From Larus michahellis (taxonomy: Eukaryota; Chordata; Aves; Charadriiformes; Laridae), in contig NC_133896.1 of assembly GCF_964199755.1 (NCBI RefSeq), positions 97,340,200-97,404,199 of the forward strand: a DNA stretch of 64,000 bases, read 5' to 3'. The position numbers and the translations under genes were made by a program. Positions 49,001 to 59,400 of the stretch are shown piece after piece. Positions within the stretch are counted from its first letter, which is position 1; each line of letters opens with the position of its first letter. The notes below the pieces were generated by a model, which was not told the DNA's origin, did not search any database, and saw only the letters and a list, made by a program, of their open reading frames with translations.

Positions 49001-50283
49001 TAGCAAGCCAAGTGATTGTGCAGGAATTACACTGTATTGTTTTGTCCACAGCAGATGATTTAGTTTACAAATCCAAAGTTGATGAACTAGAAACCCTACT
49101 TAAGGAATCTTTCAGTTTATGCCATCGTCAGCCTGACTTGGCAGTGAGAACTACAGCAGACAGTTCTACTGATCATGACTGGAGCTGGATGTACCCAGTT
49201 CACTCATTGTCCCATAACTGCATTAGCTGTGCATTTTAACAGGAGGAAAAAAAACTATTGTCAAAGTTAAGCAGAAAACAGAAGCATATTCACCTTCCTC
49301 ACCATGAAAGCACGTCAGCTGCATGCAGCCATGCATAGGCTGCGCCTGTGCATAGCCCAAACAGGATCCGCAGTACCTTGGAGGAGGAATTAAATTAGGT
49401 TCACCTCTTACGTGGTAGAGCAAACCTGTTCTAGCTTGTCATGCCAGTAAGATCAGAACAGTGCATGATTTAACCTAACAAGCCAGCAAACTGGAAGAAC
49501 CAGGGAAAATTCAGACCCAGGAAGAGACTGCATTGATTCTACATATGACCTCATATTAAGTGCACAGTCACCTGTCATTCTACATTGCCTCTTGCCCCAC
49601 TGACTGGCAAAAGGCACTTCAGACCTTGATGTCGCAAATTATTCTTTAGACAGGACTGTTGCTCCCTATTGCCTGTATGGGAACCCAGGGCAAGGCACCT
49701 TTGGTGGGGTGGTTAAAATCAGGTAAGAATTGGAGCCCAGCTACCTGTGCTTCTAAGTGGTTGGTCTGGACGAAGTGAGCCTGAATTTTTCCTGAAGAAA
49801 CTGCGTTCAGAGACCCTGTTTATTCTTCAAGAAACATCTTTCATCTTCAGAGTGCTTGGCAAGCACCAGCTAGTAAATCCTGTCAGAGGGAGGAGCAAAA
49901 TTCTTGGGGGAGAAGAATAGAGAAGGGCAATGTTTTACTTTTCCCTGGGATGACTGACATACTAATGGAATGGTCTGCATGCAGCTATTTAACATGTCAC
50001 AGCCCTGACTAGCAGCAGAAAGGACAAATCCCACAGGTATTTTAGGAGAGTTTCCCCCCTCAAATAGAAGTCATCTTTTGATTACCTGTTAATGTTATGC
50101 ACACATCTGGATGTCGTCACTTTGTTCTTTGTGTCCCCAATTTCTTTAAGGAGAGTCACGCTGAATGCATTCAAGGCATGGAGGCAGTACCCGTTACTGA
50201 TGAAAAAGGAAAGAGAGAGAGAAGAAAGGAGAAACCAGCTACGCAGGAAAGTAGCTGAAATTCTCCCCGACTTCCAAACATGA
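27869..50283 (+). CDS. CCDC191: Coiled-coil domain-containing protein 191, complete apart from N-terminal uncertainty, 16 exons
   Basis: Function not established in what I know; long coiled coils and repeated tryptophan motifs suggest a structural, probably centrosomal or ciliary, protein. Exons: 27869-28012, 29755-29896, 32221-32352, 32890-33068, 33576-33799, 34587-34743, 36561-36751, 37518-37767, 39103-39572, 40096-40190, 41824-41906, 43299-43400, 44492-44635, 47941-48093, 48484-48638, 50151-50283. All are GT-AG, phases agree, and the join gives 917 aa against about 936 in human. Conserved blocks include [76 protein letters not shown]-like residues and [17 protein letters not shown] at the end. 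Seven h-x-x-W motifs (Trp335, 365, 411, 789, 820, 850, 884) sit about 30 apart, like Sfi1 centrin-binding repeats. Residue numbers assume exon 1 joins 29755 directly. Confidence 0.95.
28118..28150 (+). promoter_or_regulatory. Three tandem YAACGG (MYB-type) sites in CCDC191 intron 1
   Basis: The motif (C/T)AACGGCTC occurs three times at 9-base spacing (CCAACGGCTC, TAACGGCTC, TAACGGCTC), a short minisatellite. Each unit carries a MYB core on the same helix face region of the strand. Confidence 0.4.
28268..28754 (+). mobile_element. CR1 LINE, 3' fragment in CCDC191 intron 1
   Basis: 5'-truncated CR1 in the gene's orientation. The end of ORF2 reads [20 protein letters not shown], then [20 protein letters not shown] and [15 protein letters not shown], followed by the 3' UTR ending CCATTCTATGAT. 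It is one of the cleaner copies here; its frame is open for about 109 codons. Confidence 0.96.
28896..28929 (+). CDS. CCDC191: Candidate small CCDC191 exon between exons 1 and 2
   Basis: A 34-base segment after a pyrimidine-rich tract and AAG, before donor GTGAAG. In the frame that joins exon 2 it reads [11 protein letters not shown], which fits before [10 protein letters not shown] and resembles the WIKRVEKASEF of mammals. It needs an upstream exon ending in phase 2, whereas exon 1 ends in phase 0, so another exon or another exon 1 would be required. Confidence 0.4.
29755..29896 (+). CDS. CCDC191: CCDC191 exon 2
   Basis: Encodes [29 protein letters not shown] and [13 protein letters not shown], matching human RVEKASEFAVSNAFF and EQIEDHDEIYAE. 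Acceptor AAAG, donor GTGAGC. Confidence 0.88.
32221..32352 (+). CDS. CCDC191: CCDC191 exon 3
   Basis: Encodes [17 protein letters not shown] and PLKYERFD (human AQELVNDWLDTKLKQEL, HLKYDKFDD). Acceptor GATAG, donor GTGAGA. Confidence 0.92.
32890..33068 (+). CDS. CCDC191: CCDC191 exon 4
   Basis: Encodes [20 protein letters not shown], then [13 protein letters not shown]. Acceptor TTTCAG, donor GTAAGC, phase 0 end. Confidence 0.94.
33576..33799 (+). CDS. CCDC191: CCDC191 exon 5 (coiled coil)
   Basis: Encodes [20 protein letters not shown] and the charged helix [20 protein letters not shown] ending AEAWR. Acceptor CCCAG, donor GTAAGA. Confidence 0.95.
34587..34743 (+). CDS. CCDC191: CCDC191 exon 6
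   Basis: Encodes [20 protein letters not shown], a Glu-rich run and [15 protein letters not shown]. Acceptor TTCCAG, donor GTAAGC. Confidence 0.9.
36561..36751 (+). CDS. CCDC191: CCDC191 exon 7 (first Trp repeats)
   Basis: Encodes [20 protein letters not shown] and [20 protein letters not shown], with Trp335 and Trp365 in h-x-x-W motifs. Acceptor ATGCAG, donor GTAGTG. Confidence 0.94.
37518..37767 (+). CDS. CCDC191: CCDC191 exon 8 (Trp repeat)
   Basis: Encodes [20 protein letters not shown], then [20 protein letters not shown] (human TEWQHW, KEETRKKMDALLKAASLGK). Acceptor TTCAG, donor GTAAAT. Confidence 0.94.
39103..39572 (+). CDS. CCDC191: CCDC191 exon 9 (largest exon)
   Basis: A 470-base exon after an unusually long pyrimidine tract (39071-39100). 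The first half is weakly conserved; the second encodes [20 protein letters not shown] and [16 protein letters not shown], a conserved coiled coil. Donor GTATAT. Confidence 0.93.
40096..40190 (+). CDS. CCDC191: CCDC191 exon 10
   Basis: Encodes [20 protein letters not shown] and HPILK, a low-complexity linker before the next coiled coil. Acceptor CATAG, donor GTACTG; phases fit both neighbours. Confidence 0.8.
41824..41906 (+). CDS. CCDC191: CCDC191 exon 11
   Basis: Encodes [20 protein letters not shown] and RREEEKL (human VEERAIRRAELKKILEEKK). Acceptor TATAG, donor GTAAGG. Confidence 0.92.
43299..43400 (+). CDS. CCDC191: CCDC191 exon 12
   Basis: Encodes [20 protein letters not shown] followed by [12 protein letters not shown]. 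Acceptor TCAAG, donor GTGACC. Confidence 0.93.
44492..44635 (+). CDS. CCDC191: CCDC191 exon 13
   Basis: Encodes [40 protein letters not shown] and EQAKENLG (human AREHYEQVLLRKRGLEPWKRLRE). Acceptor CATAG, donor GTAAGT. Confidence 0.95.
45545..47658 (+). mobile_element. CR1 LINE, 2.1 kb, with most of ORF2 reverse transcriptase
   Basis: 5'-truncated CR1 in CCDC191 intron 13, sense orientation. ORF2 is readable from about 45600. One frame is open from 45931 to 47526 except for a TGA at 46159-46161. It holds the RT blocks [64 protein letters not shown] and KFADDTKLS (catalytic FADD intact), then [16 protein letters not shown] and the terminal [15 protein letters not shown]. Frameshifts sit in A-runs near 45865 and 47455. 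The 3' end is CCAACCTAAATGATTCTATG repeated. Dead but among the younger copies here. The endonuclease is missing. Confidence 0.97.
46171..47526 (+). pseudogene. CR1 ORF2 fragment (reverse transcriptase), open for 451 codons
   Basis: Main open part of the LINE above, after the internal TGA. It has no host role that I can see, lacks splice sites, and is interrupted before the natural end of ORF2. Confidence 0.92.
47941..48093 (+). CDS. CCDC191: CCDC191 exon 14 (Trp repeats)
   Basis: Encodes [20 protein letters not shown] and [16 protein letters not shown], with Trp789 and Trp820. Acceptor CTCAG, donor GTTTGC. Confidence 0.94.
48484..48638 (+). CDS. CCDC191: CCDC191 exon 15 (Trp repeat)
   Basis: Encodes [31 protein letters not shown] (Trp850) and KIATEHSN. 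Acceptor CCTAG, donor GTAAGT. Confidence 0.93.
50151..50283 (+). CDS. CCDC191: CCDC191 exon 16 (C-terminus)
   Basis: Encodes [20 protein letters not shown] (Trp884) and [18 protein letters not shown], then TGA. Human continues past ILPDFQ for a few dozen residues; here the protein stops after one further residue. Confidence 0.94.
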
Positions 50284-51441
50284 CAGAAGAGAGTCAAAGG
50301 AAATTGGGAAAGGGGATAAAAAGACTGAGTCTGTTCAGTGCTATCTTCCTACTGTCTGAAACAAATCCAAGGGGAAGTCCTGCCCAGTGCCAAGGGTCTT
50401 ACAGCCAAAGGAAGCTCCCTGAGGCCACTGCTGTGGTAAACCAAGCATATATGAAAACTTAGACAATGGTTTCACTTTGCACGTCAGGGGGTTATTCCCC
50501 ACAAGGTCCTCCTCATGTGAAGTCTCCGTAGGGATGTCTTGGCTGGTGGTAGTGAGGCCTAGATAACCAACACCTAGCACAGAGCGTTTCAGGCCAAGAC
50601 CATTTCTACAAGCAGAGCTGCAGCATTGACACGAATCCTTCTCCATCACGGGAAGTACAGAACTGAGCTGCACCTATTTTTCCTTAATGTTGCCTGTACT
50701 CTATAGGGTGACACAGCTTGATCAGAGAGTGAACAGACCTGACTGTCAGCTGTCCCCTACCCACTACTGCAAACTTGGCCATCCAGAGAACAGTTTCTAG
50801 CCAACTGTGCCAGGAAACTTTGGATGGGAGGAGGAGGGGAAAGAGCAATTTATGCAGATTGTATTTGCTAACGGTCCAGATCACAGCATCACATATGGAC
50901 AATCTAAAACCTGGATTCTTTTTCAAGGGACCACATAGTTCACAGCACTGACCAGCTCACAAGCACAGTGCTTTGATTGTGGTAGCAAGCAGTGATTCCA
51001 AATTTATGAGCCTCTATCTTTTTGTCATTTAAAGATTTTTGAAGCTGGTTAACTGTAAGGATGTATTGAGCAAGTCTGTCTGGGCCTTTTCACTTGATCC
51101 AACACTTCAAAAAAACCAAGAATCCAAGAAAAAGACAGACTGTATTTTTACATAAGCTAAAGCTGACATGATTAAAATGAAAGTTTCTTGTCACTGTTTA
51201 ACTGTAACCTGCAGCACAGTGCAGATAGGGTAATGCCGTTAAGGTACAGCATGCCTTGTCTTAGCAACAGCAGAAGGCAGGAATCTGGAATTGCTTCCCC
51301 CTCACAGCAAGATAGGCAAAGTTCTCTCCAAAAGCATTTGGCAGTACAGGGAGCACTTGGGTAACGCCAGGAAGAAGACAGTTTACTGTTATCCATTGCA
51401 TCAGATAATTTTTAAAACCTGTATATGCCCTGAAAGTTTTC

Positions 51442-51447
51442 AATAAA
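51442..51447 (+). terminator. Candidate CCDC191 poly(A) signal
   Basis: AATAAA in TTTTCAATAAACCC, about 1.16 kb after the CCDC191 stop and the first clear one on this strand; a GT-containing stretch follows (GAGTTGTCAGTG). Confidence 0.45.
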
Positions 51448-54400
51448 CCCAAATCTGAAATGAACACAACTGAGTTGTCAGTGCAAATTGTATCAGAAGC
51501 TGACTGAATGGCACTAGACAAAAGTCCGGGGTCAGGGACCTAGACCAGTGTAAGCACCGCCAATGAAGTGGTATAGGACAGGTCAGGTGCCCAGCCCCAG
51601 CAGCAGGGTCCAGAGCTTTAGCACCAGGAGTTTGTCCATGCAGAGAGTTCACAAGGATGTGGTCAGACAGCCTCCCTGCCCACACAAGCCAGGCTGTCAA
51701 GCAGCTCTTGGGGCAGGTCTGAAGACAACCGTCACTCCCAGGTTACCTCCCACAGCCATCCTCTACAACACGTGAACATTTACCATCTCCCAAAGGCTAA
51801 TTACAGACCTGACCACCAGCAGGTCAGATGAGCGCATTATCCAAGCACAGGGAGCTGAAGGTGCCTGCGTGGAGTGTGGGCGAGTACAGACCATCTGGCT
51901 GCATTAAAGGCAGATTGCAAGAGGAAGCGACAAGCTGAGAGAGGACTGAGTAACTCATCTTGCAGGAAAGAACGGGCACTGCAGAGGGGTAGCATCTTTC
52001 GCAGAGGACTGAGCCAAAGAGGCAGGGAGAAGCAGAGCTGGGGACTGAGCTACCAAGCTAATGCACCAGTGCAACCAGCAACCACGCTTGGTGTGAATAG
52101 CAGCAAGGTGTGGCAGCACAGCAGCAGCAATCCACTTTCTCTTAGTACACTCCCTCTCTTTGGAAGTCTCTCCCTTGTGCCTAACGAGCTCCTGGAACAC
52201 CTACGAACCAGCCCTTATGCTCTCATGTTACTGGTGGCCTTTTCCTAGGCTGACTTCCAGCTTACCAGGGCTTGGCAATGAATGCAGCAGGGAAAGTCTC
52301 CAGCTCACCCTCCATCTGGATTCACGGCATAAGAAGGGTAGTAAGCCGGAGGAGGAAAGGCGAGGATGCAAGGGCTTTCTCAGCTAGAGAGAAGGCAGCA
52401 TTACAGGCAGCTGGAGATAGGACACACCAGAGCTGTAAAGGGAGTAGCAGCCGGATGGAGCAGTAGAGTCGATGAACCCACATGCAGCCTGGTCTTGACT
52501 CTAGCAACAGACTGAGCAGGGGTCGAATCTGCATCTCACACACACTAAAAGGGTGCCCCAAACCACTGGCAACTCAGGGGTGCTTCCAGTTTACTGAACT
52601 GCAGATTCTTCCCCCAGCAATGCCACACTTGCACATTTTGTTCTCGAGGTCCACTGCTCCCACTCACCATCCATGAAAATAATGCTGCTTATGTGGAGCA
52701 CAACTTCCCCTACCCAGAACCTGAAGTAGTCAACTTCTGTAAAACTAGCCCTTGTCTACAATACTCTTACTTTCTAGAGTTTTCTTCTATTCTTAGCAGC
52801 TTTGACAAAAATTCTCCTATTAAGATGTTCTTCTGCTGGACAGTTCAAGCAGCAAGAAGCCAAAAAAGTGATCCAGGAGGATCGCTTTTGATGCCCTTTT
52901 GCCCTTGCCTACTGCTAATTCCATGCTAGCATGGAGCTGAAGCCTCAGCTGGACACAGCTGAGGGAAAGGGATGATGTTCAGGGATCAAGCACATTCACT
53001 ATGAACCCGATCAAAATCGAAGGGTGATGGAGAAGTCCCTCGACTTCCCCCTTCAGTCCCCACCTGGCTGAAACAACTCACACCTCTGGCAGAAGCAAGG
53101 CTGTGCCTGATGATGCTGTTGAGAGACTGCACAGGACACCCCTAAAATCCCTGGCATGATGTTGGTGTTTTGCAAATTAAACCTCCAGAAAACAGTTCCC
53201 AGCAGGAGGGTGACACACAAGAGAGCTTGTCAGACCAAGGAAACAGCTTCAGCCTGCAGCTGTGCCAGAGTATCCCTCCTGCTCCAGCACTTGGTTAAAT
53301 GCAGATGTCAATGCCTTCATGCTGGTCATCAGCCCACACTCCCACAGCTCAGGCACACTCCTGCCTGTCAGCTCCTTTCTGTTCTTAGCAAGAGAGGGAG
53401 GTGGCTGCACAGACAGACTTTTCTTCTCCTGCACAGGGAGGGGTGGGAGGACTTTCATTTTGGTACAACAGCAAATGCAGAACCTCGAAATGATGACAAA
53501 CTCCCCTTCTTCCCAACCCTACCCCCAGCTGACACCTGCCCTCCAGAGTTCTTACAGGCTTTCTCAAAAAACTCGACCGCAGAAATATCTTCTCAGTAAA
53601 ATCTGTACACCAGTCTCTTCAGTCTCCCAGGCCCAGCTCAAACTGGATTTGAAGCAGTGCCTGAAGTACTAAACAATCTCCTCTGCTCCCCTCAAGCAAA
53701 CAAGACTGTAGCTGGAGACAGTAGTTAGCCTGGGAAGGGTCCATGAACCACTGCAGTCTGGTCCACAGCTCACATTTGCAGACCCTGTTAGGTGTTACAG
53801 CTGCCAGCAGCAGTAACGCACCTTGGCCTTTCCCAACACATGAGCTGCCATCCCAGATGTGCTCCTGCTGTGTGGGGACACCATGGCAAGCCACAGGAAA
53901 AAAACATAAGCTGGGGAGAGAAAGTAGTCTCAGGTGTCCCCATCATTGGCACTGGAGTTAATTAAGTTGGTGGCTGCTGGGACATGAGAAGTCTGACAGC
54001 CTTCTGCACACCCCACTCTCACCTAACTGCTCACCTGGTTCACTGCTACTGCAAGGTCCTTGTTGTCAGTGAGTGCAAAGTAATCTTCAAGGACAGCAGA
54101 CAGATGTGCCACCCAGGCAAATCAAAGCAGAGCTCTGGGAACAATCAAAGCTACCTGTGATTTACTCATTAAAAGTCATCTTTCCTTTCAGCAGATGTCC
54201 CAAGACACTAACAAGATCAAAGGCTACATCTCTTCCCACTACCTGCACACAGAATATCCATGTGATTTCCAAACATGGGTTAGAAGAGGGTTTAAAGAAA
54301 TAGATTGTTTGAACCCCCTTTTTTGGGTTCTGGATGTATTGTGTGGGCAGGTGTAGGAGGGAAAACAAGACACTGGACAAAAAGGCTAGGAACCTGATCA

Positions 54401-54730
54401 GATACAAACACTCGGTATCTGCTAACGGATTGCTGTCAGGATGTGAGATCTCAGTTCAGAGCCCCACTGCAGGGGAATATCCCTGGTTTCCAGGGTGGTG
54501 AAAACTGACAGCAAGTCTCTGTTTTACCCCAACCCCAAGAAACCCAAATGTCAATTTTTGCAGAATTGGAAGAACACTTGTTTCCTGGCTTCTCCTCAGC
54601 CTGTTGCTCCCTTATTCCCAGGTCCAGTTCACAGCTAAATAGCCACGAGATGATGGCCACTTTTGGTCATGTGACTGGCTGAGTACGTTGGCATAAATCA
54701 ACAGGCCACTCCACAGATGATTTCTAATAA

Positions 54731-54736
54731 TTTATT
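54731..54736 (-). terminator. Candidate distal ZDHHC23 poly(A) signal
   Basis: AATAAA on the - strand (TCAAAATAAATTATT), about 4.4 kb after the ZDHHC23 stop. Confidence 0.25.
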
Positions 54737-54864
54737 TTGATTCACAATTGCATCCATTTGGAAACACTGCATATGATGCAAAATGGACACAAACACACAC
54801 ACACCAGTCCTTTCAACAGAGCTCACAAATGTGTTTCACAAAGTTTCTTCCTAAAGCTTAGGGT

Positions 54865-54881
54865 AAAAAAAAAAAAAAAAA
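54865..54881 (+). repeat. A17 run
   Basis: Uninterrupted A-run followed by more A/C-rich sequence. Confidence 0.85.
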
Positions 54882-57800
54882 TACAAAAAACCCCCAAAAC
54901 ACCTCACAGTTCTTCCAGAGCCTCTCGTTTCTTCACATTATCAGTAAAGGAGTTCGATAAAGACAAGATCTTGGGAGGCTGAATTTCCGCATTTCAGAAA
55001 GAGCCTCACCTGTCCACAGAAAGATTTTCCCTGTACAAACATCCTGATAGGGGAAGAAAATCATAGGAAACTGTAGAGTTCTTCACTGAAAGCAATACAG
55101 GAAAACACATCCATAATCACACACACTTCCTGCCCTAATGAGGCAATATACATTCATATAGAAGGAAAAACCAAGCACATTATTAAGACATTAGGCAGTG
55201 AGGCAGTAACCATTTTATCTTCAGAAGAAATTTTACAGCAAATGGTTTCATTAAGACACTTGAAAGCAACCTACTTAAAAAGAAAAAAAGCACCATCATA
55301 GCATGAAGGCTGAAATGTGATTAGGAGTCACAAGCAGCGCCAACTCAGGCTCACCAGTGACTTTTGTCATTTAAGGACAAGTTAAATGGAGAAAGAGTCG
55401 ATGTGGGGACCTGTGACTTGCCTACAAAAAAAAGTATGATTTAAGAAGACACAGTTAAAGAGTGCCAAGCCACATTTTACAGGGTGTATCTAATGGTGCA
55501 TGGTTCTTTGTACAGTCACCAAACGGTAGGGTGCTGGCATTTGGACACGGGGGGTTTAACACTACAACAGCAGCAACATCAGAACCCTGGTCCCTTTAGA
55601 CTTGCCCTGGTCTGCAGAAGTCCATGCTATTTGTGAAACAGCAAATGCCTCTTAGAAGGTCATGGTTAAAGCAGGATAAACTCTGGCCAAGTCTGTGCAG
55701 AGGAACATCGAAGCTAGATATTACCAAAATTCTTCCCTGCTTCTGACCAGCTCTGGGTCCTCTCATCTTACAGAGGTAAAGCCTTTCAAGGGCCGGCAGG
55801 GTACTGTTTTCTGCACTCCCAGGTACATGCATACAGTTTTACAGGCGAGACACTGGTCCTGGCCTCAAGACCACACACAGTCACCTGTCAAATTCAGCCT
55901 GCTCCCACTGCTCCAAAACCCAGGCAGCATGGATCTCGGCAGCTACTAACACAGCAAGACCAAGGACTGACTCTATGTCTAGGTTTTAACATTTTTCTAC
56001 CAATGTGGCCAATAACAATCTCAGCAAAAAAATACTCAGAAAAGAAATTGTCCTTTAAGTGCACAAGAGATCACAACAGTCTGCCCTTGCTATAAGTGCA
56101 AAAGGGAACATTACCCTTCAAGGACTTCTAGCTAATTCTCAGGGCTATTAAAAGGAGAACTCCAAGTATGCATCTGAAGCTCGCAACTCTTCCACCCTTT
56201 TACATATCCTGTTACTTTACGCTGCTCATCTCCCATCACAAGGTAAATCCTCTCAGGAAGAAGCCTGGAGGGTAAACAAAAGCCATGTCCTTAAAGAAAA
56301 AGTCACCATTGCTATGCAGATCACAACCACGTGAATTTCCTATTCACTGGGGAATCAGCACTGCATACTCCTTTTAAAAAAAAAAGCCAGCCTCGCAACG
56401 AACCATTTTAGGGTCCTGAATGGTTCCAGTTCCCTCTGGAGGGAGTGTAAAAAGCAAGTTTTACTTTAGCACTTTACCCCAACTATATTGGAGTGGGCTT
56501 GACCAAGGTATGGAATGGTTACATTAGTCCAAGGTCCTTTGTTCCTAACCTGCACTCCAAAGTCCGCTCTGCCTGGGAGAACACCACTTAGAGTGCCTTA
56601 GTGTAAGCAGTTCAAATGAAGTCTCCCACGCCAGAGCACAAAGAGACAAGGGACAAGGCTACACAGACCGGCTGCAAAGTAGTAACCAACCTCTGCTTGT
56701 GGGAGAAGTGAGCACAACAGGGTCAGGCGCTGCCAGGGAAATGATCTGTGACCTGCTCTGCTTTCTCCCAGTCAGGAGTAGCAGGACTCTGCAAAACCAC
56801 TTATCTCAAACCTGTAAATGCTCCCAGAGCACTTTCGGCTCATGACTGAATTCTGCACATGTAACTCACAGGGACAGAGAGTTTGACTACCTCCACTGCA
56901 GGGGTTCGTTTAGCCTGGGAGGTCATTCTGCCTTAATCTTCCCTAATGCCAGCAGGATGAGGTCTGAGAAGATCACAAACCTGCTAGCCCACAGCATCCC
57001 TGTGTCTCCGGGCTTGCCAAGCTCCAGTTCAGCTCAGCAGGCACCACAAAATACATGTGTGCAATGGAAATGTTTACAGACTACTCATGTGGAGGAGAGG
57101 TCTATGTGTGAATTTAAACTCCTAGGATCAGGCTCCATCTCTAGTCAGAAGGTCAGTAAAACAGTTAGCACAGTCCAGCTGAGTGCCTTTTTCTTCACAA
57201 TAGGCTTGGGAACTGGTCAGAAACCTCTTAGTGTGTTTGGTTAGAGGCAGGAAGCAATAGAGGTGTCCCCTTCACCTCCTTATAAAGGATTGCTCACTGG
57301 ATGAGAGGGGGTAAGAGGAAATAAGGAACACTCAGTAAGTCAGTACCTCTTTCTGCACAGCCACATCCAAATGCAGCTGCTCCTCAATTTTCTGCTGGCT
57401 ATAGAGTGCCACTTGAGGGAATCAAACAGCACAAAGAGGGACATGGTCATCACCTTAAACTGTGACACATAATCAGGAGCGCACAACACCAAATACGTCA
57501 GGGATGTCTAGGGATACCCCCAACCCTGCTACCATCCATCCATCCTATCTTCAGAGATAACGTACAGTGAATTTGCATCACTCAGCCAACATCCCCCAGC
57601 TGCCTGACACACAACTGGAGTCAGGGACGATGACCTGTGTGTGCATGCTGCACACGTGTCTAAAAACATCAGTAGCTAGGAGAAGACTCTTCCCTCTGCT
57701 TCTGTCTCTTAGGCCCAACTTGTAACTCTGGTGCCATGGCCCCAGGCTTTTCTAGCCAGACCATTCATATTATTATTGCAGGGCCAACAACATACATAAA

Positions 57801-57964
57801 GGGCTTAAAACAAAAAGCAACAACAAAAAACCAACCCATCCACAAAACCCAGAAACCATCACCACCAAAACCTTGTGGTTTCAGCTGAAGGCAGACTGCA
57901 TCTGTGGTATTGCCCAGTCTTGAGCAAGGAACACGTGGCATTCTTCCAGAACACATTTAACACA

Positions 57965-57970
57965 TTTATT
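57965..57970 (-). terminator. Candidate proximal ZDHHC23 poly(A) signal
   Basis: AATAAA on the - strand (GGTGAATAAATGTG), about 1.2 kb after the stop, followed by the GT-rich TGTGTTAAATGTGTTCTGG. Confidence 0.4.
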
Positions 57971-59132
57971 CACCTGCCAGTGCAGGTAATCTACCCCAGC
58001 AGCAGTCAGCTCCAAGACATCCCCTCCACCTCCTTACAAACGCAGACAGAGCTGTTCCTCGGCTTCCTGGCTTGAGAAAGCAGATCTAGTCAGGCAGCTC
58101 CACAGTGACTGAGTTGAGAGGAGAGTGGATCACTATGTTATTAGCAACACAAGCAACCAAGATACCACCTACCAAAAAAGCTGTTAGCAGAATTGTCTGA
58201 AAGGTAGTTTCCATAACGCAACAGTAACATCGGACAGCACTCTGCTTTCCCCTCAGAACCCATCATTACACATAGCTTCAAAACATCTCCTTCTTACTTT
58301 GCATATTTACATGCTGTCTCATGTCACAATCCATAATCGGAGCAGAAACGCTTTGAGGGAGATAAGCCAAACCTTCAAACAAACACACACCCAGCTTGCA
58401 AGAAGAACAATGAGATCAAAGATGACAGTGTCTTCTCACACAGTCAGACAAATGGAGACGAAATAACAATTTTAAGGGTCAAGAGGTGAAGGGATCTTAA
58501 AGCCCTACAGGAATGTTGCTCACAAAGGCACTTAATACAAGCATGTATACAGCTGGATGGAATCGAAGACAATAAAAAAAAAATGCACCAGAGGGGAGGG
58601 AGCTGCTCAGTGACTGCCTATACACAGTCTCTTTTAGCCTAAGAGCCTAGCTTCTGCAGCAGTCCATCTGTTATCTGTGTCAAAAGTTCACCCTCCTGAC
58701 ATCTCTGAAGTGTCGCACATAGGTGTGAGCCAGGATTCCTTACCCTTTACAGGAACCAGTGCATGCTCTGAAGTCCAGCAGTGGGTTCCTCTTGATGCCA
58801 GCATTCACACCTAACAAAAACTCAAGTTCTCAAAACCTTGTGCTCTTCTTCTTGCTGAGCTGAGCTGCACAAAGTTTCCCACAGTGGAAAAAGGCAGCAG
58901 GCTCCTTCTCTCCAGGTTTGTGCATATGGCTTACTGCTTTCTGCATCCTATTGCTGGCTGACAGCATGCGTAGAACCATTCTGCCTGGGAAAGCCTCCGA
59001 TGTTGTCAGTGATGGGATAGGCAGTCCATACACCAACCGTGAAGGAAGGGTGTGGGAGGAGGAAGTCCTAGTGGAAGGGGCCATTCCCCTGCTAAAGAAA
59101 GTCAGTCAACGTCATCTGCAGAAAGAGGGGCG

Positions 59133-59400
59133 TCACACGATGTCTTCAGCAGAGTGCTGTGGAGGAGAAGACCCCAGGCTCAAGAAATGGCCCCAGTTGC
59201 ATAGGAAACCCCTGTTATACTGGCCAGTGTCTATCACTAACCCACCCAGGAGCCTGCGCCCAGTGTTGTCCCGCAGAGCCAGCCGAGCTTCCCTCTCAGT
59301 CACGTTGTAGCTGATGTTCAACAGCTGGATAAGGAGGATGTATCCCATGCCAGCTGTTACAATGGCACAGTACCACACACAGGTGAACGACAGAGCAGAG
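59133..59400 (-). CDS. ZDHHC23: ZDHHC23 exon 4 (TM6 and C-terminus)
   Basis: Encodes SALSFTCVWYCAIVTAGMGY, ILLIQLLNISYNVTEREARL, GLVIDTGQYNRGFLCNWGHF and the final SAEDIV. Acceptor TGCCAG. Confidence 0.96.

Larger units (their letters stand above)
28013..50150 (+). other. CCDC191: CCDC191 introns
   Basis: Fifteen introns. Besides the two CR1 copies, simple repeats and the intron 1 MYB-type array, I recognise nothing: no embedded gene and no structured RNA. The largest gaps are introns 2 (29897-32220), 8, 10 and 13. Confidence 0.6.
50284..59132. other. Tail-to-tail spacer between CCDC191 and ZDHHC23, including both 3' UTRs
   Basis: No coding exon recognised. Open frames at 51.8-53.9 kb show no family resemblance. 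It contains poly(A) signals on both strands, a 17-base A-run at 54865-54881 and an A/C-rich patch at 57800-57870. Confidence 0.5.
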
